Origin: Ardenticatenaceae bacterium
Lineage (GTDB): Bacteria > Chloroflexota > Anaerolineae > Promineifilales > Promineifilaceae
DNA length: 64,000 bases
Reading direction: 5' to 3'
NCBI GenBank assembly: GCA_020634215.1
Contig: JACKCD010000028.1
Location: 1-64,000, forward strand
The notes below the pieces were generated by a model that saw nothing but the letters and a program-made list of their open reading frames with translations, did not search any database and was not told the origin of the DNA. Of the stretch, positions 58,853 through 64,000 are shown piece after piece. The position numbers were made by a program, and so were the translations under genes. Every line of letters begins with the position of its first letter. Position 1 is the stretch's first letter.

Positions 58853-59524
58853 TTACCCTTTCATAGCAAAAATATACCCTTTGCCCCGCACAGTCCGCAA
58901 AAGCTGAGGGCGGGCAGGGTTGCGCTCAATACATTCCCGAATCCAGCGAATATGCACGTCTAGCGTGCGAGTATCGCCAATATAGGTGGTGTGCCACACA
59001 TTTTCCATGAGATGCAGCCGGGTGATCACCTGGTTGGGGTGGCGCAAAAATTCTTCAAGCAGCAGCGCCAATTTGGGCGTTAGCCGTTTTTCGCCGCTTT
59101 CACTGGCAAGCGACCGTTTGGTACGAAAATAAGTTAAATGGCCGCAGCGAATGACTTCTTCGGTGGCATCGTTGGCTGGGAGCAGGGCACGGATGCGGTT
59201 CAGTACTTTGCGCGAGGTAAACGGCCGTTGCAGATAAACATCCGCCTCAGCCGCCAAATCCTCTACCTGTTCTGCCGCCAGCGCATAAATAATGGGCGTT
59301 TCCCCCACCAACTGCCGGATGCGGCGACAGCTACGCACCCCCGTTGTTCGCATCGCCGAAGCATCAAAAATAACCAGATCCAGCTTTTCCGTCTGCAGCA
59401 GTTCCACAGCCGCTGCCCCCGTATGCACAACCTGTAAACAATAGTTGGCCTTCTCCAAGGCTGGAGCCAACGATAATCTACCAGCTCGTTTTCCCTCTAC
59501 CAGTAAAATCTTTGCTTCCGGCAT
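58853..59524 (-). CDS. Winged-helix response regulator (OmpR/PhoB-like)
   Basis: 223 aa from the ATG at 59524; the frame is open to 59587 but without a good start context. The receiver-like domain has Leu-Val-Ile-Phe-Asp-Ala-Ser near residue 50, with an Asp, but the Lys and acidic pocket look degenerate, so it may not be phosphorylated in the usual way. The C-terminal winged helix shows Leu-Thr-Pro-Lys-Leu-Ala-Leu-Leu, Val-Trp...Gly-Asp-Thr-Arg-Thr-Leu-Asp-Val-His-Ile-Arg-Trp and Thr-Val-Arg-Gly-Lys-Gly-Tyr, all OmpR-type DNA-binding signatures. It is likely a regulator for the nearby signalling genes; targets unknown. Confidence 0.9.
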   Translation of the reverse strand: MPEAKILLVEGKRAGRLSLAPALEKANYCLQVVHTGAAAVELLQTEKLDLVIFDASAMRTTGVRSCRRIRQLVGETPIIYALAAEQVEDLAAEADVYLQRPFTSRKVLNRIRALLPANDATEEVIRCGHLTYFRTKRSLASESGEKRLTPKLALLLEEFLRHPNQVITRLHLMENVWHTTYIGDTRTLDVHIRWIRECIERNPARPQLLRTVRGKGYIFAMKG

Positions 59525-59634
59525 AAACACCCTGTATGCTTTGAATGGGTTTCCCCAACGGGGTTGCGTCATTATAGGGGCAAACAAGGGATGTGCAACC
59601 CGAATTTTTAAGGTGGTTTGTAAACAAGATCGCT

Positions 59635-60912
59635 ATGATCCATCAAATGGCTGCGATATTGAACAAATTTGAATGGTTCATTTTACTGTTGCTGTTGGGG
59701 CTGCTTCTGTTTCCCAACCCTACCAGCAGCTTGTTGCTGTTGGTTGTGCCGCTGCTGTGGCTGGTGCGTTGGCTGGCAATGCGTCAATTTGTGCCGCCTA
59801 CACCGATTAATACAGCCATTTTTCTCCTGCTGCTCATGGTGGGGGTCAGCCTGGTTGCCACCTTTGACATCAACCTGAGCTTTCCCAAAATTGCGGGCAT
59901 GGTCATGGGGGTGGCCCTTTTTTACGGAGCTATCAACGTCATGCGAATCTATCGGCTGGGGGGATGGCTTGTGCTGGCGTTTGTGGTGGCGGCGGGCACC
60001 GGGCTGGCACTGGTGGGGACGATTGGTACTCATTGGCAGCCACCATTTGGCTTTTTGAATGTGCTGGAAACGGCCGTTCCTGCTCAATACCGTACCATCC
60101 CCGAAACCTCCAACACCGTCAACCTCAACGAACTTGCCGGTGTGTTGGATTGGCTCGTGCCCCTGCTGCTGGTGCTGCTGGTCGCCAGTTGGCGACGCTG
60201 GCCGCTGTGGCTGCGGCTGCCGCTGCTGGCGATCACCGGGCTGCTGAGTGGGCTGCTGATTGCCACCCTCTCACGCGGCGGCATCGCGGCCTGCGGCTTG
60301 GCACTGCTGGTCATCCTTGCCATCCGCTTCCGCTGGGGACGCTGGTTGCTGGCTGAGGTCGCTATTGCCGCCATCATTGTCTTTTTTTACTACAATCTCG
60401 ACGACCTTGTTTTGGCAAGCAGCCAATCGGCCGACCCGCTGGCGCTGGGCGGGCGGCTGGAAATTTGGTCGCGGGCACTTTACGGCATTGCCGATTTCCC
60501 TTTCACCGGGATGAGCATGAACGGCTTTCGCCGCGTTGTCCACATTCTCTATCCCCTTTTCCTCATTCCTCCCGATACCGACATCGGCCATGCCCACAAC
60601 CATTTGCTGCAAGCGGCGCTTGATTTGGGCATACCGGGGCTGATTGCTTATCTGGCTATTTGGTTTTCCTGCGCCGCCCTGCTTTGGCAAAGCTGGCGCA
60701 CGGCCGCCGACAAAATGACCCGCTTTGTGGCGTTGGGGCTGATGGGGTCACTGGCGGCCGGCTGGTTTTTTGGCATTTTGGATGCCATTGCGCTGGGGGC
60801 ACGGCCAGGGTTTATCTGGTGGCTGCTGCTGGCACTGGTGGTGGGGGTGCATGATGCGGTGCGGGAAAAACGGCCGTTTCTCCCCCTTGGTCAACCAGCC
60901 AAACCGGGCTAA
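59635..60912 (+). CDS. O-antigen ligase-family / Wzy-like membrane protein
   Basis: 425 aa from the ATG at 59635 (GTG at 59593 is an earlier possibility). About eleven hydrophobic helices. The large periplasmic loop has the family Arg-His region near Leu-Glu-Ile-Trp-Ser-Arg-Ala, and the sequence Ile-Gly-His-Ala-His-Asn-His-Leu-Leu matches the O-antigen ligase (Wzy_C) His motif. It polymerises or ligates a surface polysaccharide. The glycosyltransferase pair at 7022-9606 may contribute to the same kind of glycan. Confidence 0.88.
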   Translation: MIHQMAAILNKFEWFILLLLLGLLLFPNPTSSLLLLVVPLLWLVRWLAMRQFVPPTPINTAIFLLLLMVGVSLVATFDINLSFPKIAGMVMGVALFYGAINVMRIYRLGGWLVLAFVVAAGTGLALVGTIGTHWQPPFGFLNVLETAVPAQYRTIPETSNTVNLNELAGVLDWLVPLLLVLLVASWRRWPLWLRLPLLAITGLLSGLLIATLSRGGIAACGLALLVILAIRFRWGRWLLAEVAIAAIIVFFYYNLDDLVLASSQSADPLALGGRLEIWSRALYGIADFPFTGMSMNGFRRVVHILYPLFLIPPDTDIGHAHNHLLQAALDLGIPGLIAYLAIWFSCAALLWQSWRTAADKMTRFVALGLMGSLAAGWFFGILDAIALGARPGFIWWLLLALVVGVHDAVREKRPFLPLGQPAKPG

Positions 60913-60922
60913 AATCCCACCC

Positions 60923-62440
60923 ATGCGACCCACATTAAACGTACTCAGCGACAACCTTATTCAACAAATCCTGCACGAAGCCAAGCGAATCTTGGCCGAA
61001 GTTGGTATTGAAGTACGCGGCCCCGAACTGCGGCAGCGGCTACTCGACCTCGGTCTGCCCACCAACAGCAGCGGCGACCGCATTCTCTTCCCGCCCGATG
61101 TGGTAGACAAAGCCATTGCCACCGCTCCCAAAAGCTTCACCCTGCATAATCGGCAAGGTGTGCCCCATGCCGAAATTGGCGGCTACAACGTCCACTTTGT
61201 CCCCGCCTCCAGCGGCCTCAAAATCCATGACCACCGCACCGATAGCACGCGGCTTGCCAACACCAACGATTTTGTCGAATACGTGCGGCTGGCTGACGGG
61301 CTGGATAATATTGCCTATCTTGCCACCGCCTTTTCCACCAACGACGACATCGAAGCCCAGGTGTCCGATGCCTGGCGACTGCATTTGTGCCTCACCAACT
61401 CGCTCAAGCCCATTGTTTCCGGAGCCTTTACCGAACACGGCGTGCCGCGCATGGCCGAAATGATGCAGCTTTTCCGCCGCGACAAAGCCGACCTCATCGC
61501 CCGCCCCATGTCTATCTTCACCATCACCGCTACCGGCATGTTCCGCTACAGCGAAGATTCCTGCCAAAATCTGCTCGACTGTGTGGAATGGGGCATTCCT
61601 ATCGAAGTCGTTCCCGTCACCCTCATGGGGCTTATTGCCCCAGTGACGCTGGTGGGAGCCACCGTCTTCCACACGGCCGACACTTTGGCAGGGATTGTAA
61701 TGGCGCAGTTGGTCAAGCCCGGCACGCCGGTGTTGTTTGGCGGCGCACCTGCCGCCTTCCACATGAAAACCGCCACTTCCCCCATGCTTGCCATCGAAGC
61801 CCTTCACCTTGATATTGCCTATGCGTCTATTGGCAAATATTTGAACCTGCCCACGCAGGCGTATATGGCTCTAAGCGACAGCAAATTTTTGGATGCCCAG
61901 GCAGGAGCGGAAACGTTTGGTAGTGCCTTACTAGCGGCCCTGGCCGGCATCAACTCTGTTTCTGGCCCCGGCATGTTGGATTATGTGCTGGTGTTTAGCC
62001 TGCCCAAGCTGGTGCTGGACAATGACTTGTGCGGCCAAGCGCTGCACCTGACGCGGGAAATCAAGCCCATTGATGATTTGCCCACGATTGATCTGGTGCA
62101 TCAGCTTTTGGCCGAGCAGCACATGATTACGGCGGAACATACGCTGAAGCATTGGCCGGATCAGCTTTATTTGCCCGAGCCGGTTGTGGACAGAATGAAC
62201 CGGGAAAATTGGGCAAAAGCGGGAGAACTGGATTTGATGGCGCGAGCGACAGCAGAGGTTGAGTCACGGCTGGCGGCCTATGTGCCAGTGGAAACAGACC
62301 AGCCAACGCTTCGTGAATTAGAGCGAATTATTCGTTCTGGTCTTCTTACACAGGAGACATTGCCAGAGATTCCAGCAGTACCGACGGTACATCGTTTGGA
62401 TGAGGAGGATCGGCGTGGACGGAGACGGCGGCGGCGTTGA
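60923..62440 (+). CDS. Trimethylamine-methyltransferase (MttB) family protein, non-pyrrolysine type
   Basis: 505 aa from the ATG at 60923; the upstream extension overlaps the previous gene. It has the MttB TIM-barrel pattern: Leu-Ala-Glu-Val-Gly-Ile-Glu-Val near residue 25, Pro-Ile-Val-Ser-Gly near 155, Gly-Gly-Ala-Pro near 275 and Gly-Pro-Gly-Met-Leu near 350. Archaeal MttB uses an in-frame TAG for pyrrolysine; here the frame is uninterrupted, as in MtgB-like glycine-betaine methyltransferases. It would demethylate a quaternary amine to a corrinoid protein. The end is unusually basic (Arg-Arg-Gly-Arg then a six-Arg run). No corrinoid protein is adjacent. Confidence 0.88.
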   Translation: MRPTLNVLSDNLIQQILHEAKRILAEVGIEVRGPELRQRLLDLGLPTNSSGDRILFPPDVVDKAIATAPKSFTLHNRQGVPHAEIGGYNVHFVPASSGLKIHDHRTDSTRLANTNDFVEYVRLADGLDNIAYLATAFSTNDDIEAQVSDAWRLHLCLTNSLKPIVSGAFTEHGVPRMAEMMQLFRRDKADLIARPMSIFTITATGMFRYSEDSCQNLLDCVEWGIPIEVVPVTLMGLIAPVTLVGATVFHTADTLAGIVMAQLVKPGTPVLFGGAPAAFHMKTATSPMLAIEALHLDIAYASIGKYLNLPTQAYMALSDSKFLDAQAGAETFGSALLAALAGINSVSGPGMLDYVLVFSLPKLVLDNDLCGQALHLTREIKPIDDLPTIDLVHQLLAEQHMITAEHTLKHWPDQLYLPEPVVDRMNRENWAKAGELDLMARATAEVESRLAAYVPVETDQPTLRELERIIRSGLLTQETLPEIPAVPTVHRLDEEDRRGRRRRRR

Positions 62441-62523
62441 GCAACAAATTGACGCGCAGGCCGCCCAACTTGAAGCCAAAGTCATGACCAATGTAGAAAT
62501 GAGTGGTGTCATTTCTATTTGAC
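62414..62523 (+). CDS. Possible small ORF overlapping the methyltransferase 3' end
   Basis: A GTG at 62414, with GAGGAGG 7 nt upstream, opens 36 codons in another frame and runs 83 nt past the methyltransferase stop. The peptide has a Gln-Gln-Ile-Asp-Ala-Gln-Ala-Ala-Gln-Leu-Glu segment that could form a short coiled coil. There is no homology that I recognise. The strong ribosome binding site may be accidental. Confidence 0.25.
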
Positions 62524-62583
62524 AGAGTTACTATCCAAATATTGTCACCATTTTTAATTGCACATTAGGTTCTAAACATTCCT

Positions 62584-63798
62584 GTGAGCCAATTCCTTAT
62601 TCTCATCACCCTGCTAATTGCCACCGGGCTGCTGCTCCAACTGGAGTTTGCGTTTTACATCGCCTATGTATGCGCCGGGCTGTATGTGTGGAGCCGCTGG
62701 TACACGCCGCTGGCAATGCGGCGGCTGCGGATTGCACGCCGATTTGCTGACCATGCGTTTTTGGGCGAACCAGTGCCGGTAACGCTGTCGTTTACCAATA
62801 CGGGCTGGCTGCGGCTGCCGTGGCTGCAATATCTTGAGGGAACGGCCGTTGAGCTTCCCACCACCGACAACACCAAACGCGCTTTTTCCTTAAGCCGAGG
62901 TGAAACGGCCGTTTTTACCTATCAGATCCACGCCATGAAGCGGGGTTATTACCGTGTTGGCCCCCTTTACCTCAGCAGCAGCGACCTGTTTGGCCTAGCT
63001 CAAGAGCAGCGCAGTCAGCTTCCCCCATCCCACCTCACCGTCTATCCGCGCCTCATCCCGCTCAGCCAGTTGGGGCTGCCGTCGCGGCTGCCATTTGGTA
63101 CCGTTGCCAGCCAGCAGCGTCTTTTTGCCGACCCTGCCCGACCGATGGGGGTGCGTGAATTTCGTTCTGGTGATTCGCTGCGCCAAATCAACTGGAAGGT
63201 CAGTGCCCACACCCGCGACCTGATGGTGAAAACGCTACAACCAGCCATTTCGCTGGAAACGGCCGTTTTGCTCAACCTCCACCTCGGCGACTACCAGCGA
63301 CAGGAACGGTATCACACCATCGAATGGGCCATCACCGTGGCCGCCTCCCTGGCTGCTCATCTCAGTCAGGAACGGCAAGCCGTGGGGCTGCTAAGCAACG
63401 GCACCGACCCCCTGCGCCCAGCAAGGGTGCCCAGCAGCGAGCGCATGATGGTGCCGCTGACGCCACGCACCGGTCGCGCCCACCTGATGAAGCTGCTGGA
63501 ACAGCTTGCCCGCATTGCCGCCGAGGACACAGTGCCCTTTAACCAGTGGGGCACCACCGCCTGCCAGCCGTTAAACTGGGGTGTCACGCTGCTGGTGGTC
63601 ACGGCCAGTGGTGATGAAGCGACCTGCCAAACGCTACACCGCCTCGTCCGCAGCGGCTATAATCCAATTTTGCTGCTGGTGGAACCTAGTGCCAACTTTG
63701 GCCTGGTGCGCCAGCGTGCCCACCATCTCGGCTTTGCCGCTTTTCAGGTGATTGAGGATAAGGATTTGCGGGTTATTGGACAGGAGAAGCTAAAATAG
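62584..63798 (+). CDS. DUF58 domain-containing protein
   Basis: 404 aa with a GTG start. Two N-terminal membrane helices, then the DUF58 core: Arg-Glu-Phe-Arg-Ser-Gly-Asp-Ser-Leu-Arg-Gln-Ile-Asn-Trp-Lys near residue 195 is the family signature, followed by a von Willebrand A-like fold. DUF58 genes typically neighbour a MoxR ATPase and a transglutaminase-like membrane protein; the latter starts 77 bp downstream here. The role is unknown but probably assists assembly of a surface or cofactor protein. Confidence 0.9.
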   Translation: MSQFLILITLLIATGLLLQLEFAFYIAYVCAGLYVWSRWYTPLAMRRLRIARRFADHAFLGEPVPVTLSFTNTGWLRLPWLQYLEGTAVELPTTDNTKRAFSLSRGETAVFTYQIHAMKRGYYRVGPLYLSSSDLFGLAQEQRSQLPPSHLTVYPRLIPLSQLGLPSRLPFGTVASQQRLFADPARPMGVREFRSGDSLRQINWKVSAHTRDLMVKTLQPAISLETAVLLNLHLGDYQRQERYHTIEWAITVAASLAAHLSQERQAVGLLSNGTDPLRPARVPSSERMMVPLTPRTGRAHLMKLLEQLARIAAEDTVPFNQWGTTACQPLNWGVTLLVVTASGDEATCQTLHRLVRSGYNPILLLVEPSANFGLVRQRAHHLGFAAFQVIEDKDLRVIGQEKLK

Positions 63799-63864
63799 GA
63801 CGCAGATTTGCCTGATTCGCCTGATAAAATCAGTTCAATCAGTTCAATCTGCGTCCCATTTTTA
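63796..63864. repeat. Inverted hairpin (GGACGCAGATTT family)
   Basis: AGGACGCAGATTTGCCTGATT on the left is answered by ATTGAACTGATT and AATCTGCGTCC-type units on the right. The DUF58 stop (63796-63798) is at its edge. It is the fourth member of this family. Confidence 0.85.
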
Positions 63865-63874
63865 TAGAGAAACA

Positions 63875-64000
63875 ATGACAGAACAAACGCAGGAAACGGC
63901 CGTTTCCCCCATCCCCCTCAGCAGTTGGCACCACAACGTCGTCTACCCCCTGCTCATCGCCATCATGGTTACGCTGCTTGCCATTGCCATCACCACCACC
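63875..64000 (+). CDS. Membrane protein, probable transglutaminase-like partner of DUF58 (5' end only)
   Basis: 42 codons from the ATG at 63875 are in the window. They begin Met-Thr-Glu-Gln-Thr and enter a hydrophobic helix (Tyr-Pro-Leu-Leu-Ile-Ala-Ile-Met-Val-Thr-Leu-Leu-Ala). Genes in this position after DUF58 are usually TgpA-type transglutaminase membrane proteins. Only the context supports that name. A palindrome lies in the first codons (Thr-Ala-Val). Confidence 0.55.
   Translation, partial: MTEQTQETAVSPIPLSSWHHNVVYPLLIAIMVTLLAIAITTT

Larger units (their letters stand above)
337..63907. repeat. Dispersed 10-bp palindrome AACGGCCGTT (HIP-like), about 77 exact copies
   Basis: Exact copies counted by eye start near 337, 508, 721, 1708, 2640, 5041, 5790, 6412, 6890, 7547, 8053, 8437, 8488, 9303, 9768, 11609, 13571, 13676, 14242, 14983, 15102, 15340, 15753, 17115, 17369, 19698, 20115, 20286, 20667, 20727, 20785, 21001, 21513, 22177, 22460, 22670, 23990, 24458, 26409, 27879, 29908, 31041, 32208, 32733, 32938, 33333, 34487, 35598, 36259, 36388, 39530, 40403, 40829, 40920, 41124, 43269, 44868, 45403, 46152, 46225, 50225, 50943, 51289, 51736, 52083, 53084, 56408, 56513, 57892, 58213, 59220, 60069, 60869, 62841, 62904, 63259 and 63898 (each within a few bases). 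The flanks favour A before and T after. Near-copies with one changed end base also occur (2031, 2355, 6185, 8745, 29158, 32123, 40018, 51436, 53626, 53711, 53903, 55261). The word is self-complementary with a CGGCCG core. Its function is unknown. Confidence 0.97.

Noticed and set aside
1159..63864. Tandem-repeat hairpins as CRISPR arrays
   Set aside because: There are no constant repeats separated by unique, equal-length spacers, and no cas genes are present; the arms are made of short directly joined units that pair with each other.
2098..63874. tRNA or rRNA genes in the gaps
   Set aside because: No cloverleaf, T-loop (GGTTCGA) or rRNA signature was seen in any gap on either strand.
337..63907. 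AACGGCCGTT as a cloning linker or assembly artefact
   Set aside because: Copies lie inside intact conserved frames in three phases, with varied flanks and spacing; artefactual linkers would not keep so many unrelated genes in frame.

Overview
The window looks like a chromosomal segment of an uncultured-type bacterium, most probably Chloroflexota (Anaerolineae or Caldilineae-like). This is inferred from gene content and style: tandem class III cyclase and histidine kinases, tatABC, RicT/PSP1, a DUF58 cassette, GT4 and O-antigen-ligase genes, and tandem-repeat hairpins between genes. No rRNA or tRNA is present, so the phylum is not proven.

Layout. 1-13.1 kb: mostly metabolic genes. These are a ParB/USP fusion, a DapA-family aldolase, a class I glutamine-amidotransferase hydrolase, a methyltransferase, an aldo/keto reductase, a translationally coupled MFS-MerB-like pair, two GT4 glycosyltransferases, and a cyclase cluster (one fused double cyclase, one single cyclase) that encloses YciI and a YefM-YoeB module. 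13.6-25 kb: xylulokinase, a secreted PhoD-like phosphatase, an acyl-CoA carboxylase beta subunit, a frameshifted rtcB, a formyltransferase, YggX, a radical SAM protein whose reading frame continues through a TGA as Cys-Sec-Ala-Glu-Pro with a SECIS-like hairpin, and an M24 peptidase homologue. 25-32 kb: a minus-strand set of catabolic enzymes (AKR, ThDP enzyme, phosphodiesterase-like protein, M55 aminopeptidase, nitrilase-family amidase, aminotransferase), separated by hairpin repeats. 32.8-38.3 kb: a secreted subtilase with a Tyr-Phe-Trp-Asn-Gly-Gly tandem tail, then three two-component genes. 38.3-48.5 kb: tatCBA, an oligopeptide-type binding protein, secG, an ABC exporter pair, murJ, recA with a GAAC-N4-GTTC SOS-type box, and an S1-domain protein. 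48.5-50.1 kb: a complete IS66-type insertion sequence with an 8-bp target duplication. 50.1-64 kb: moeA, an HD protein, ricT, a GNAT, thrC, signalling genes, rpsT, an O-antigen ligase, an MttB-family methyltransferase, DUF58 and the start of its membrane partner.

The dominant signal not explained by genes is a 10-bp palindrome, AACGGCCGTT. I counted about 77 exact copies by eye (roughly one per 830 bp, against about 0.06 expected for a random 10-mer in 64 kb). It occurs on all gene orientations, in all three reading frames (read as Asn-Gly-Arg, Thr-Ala-Val or Arg-Pro) and between genes. It is absent from the IS66 element and from the most conserved genes. It behaves like the highly iterated palindrome HIP1 of cyanobacteria or like a DNA uptake/recognition word, but with a different sequence. 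A second genome-wide layer is a set of at least a dozen intergenic hairpins, each built from short tandem repeats facing their own inverted copies and lying at or across stop codons. The selenocysteine-containing radical SAM gene is the most specific single-gene discovery, because ordinary gene calling truncates it.
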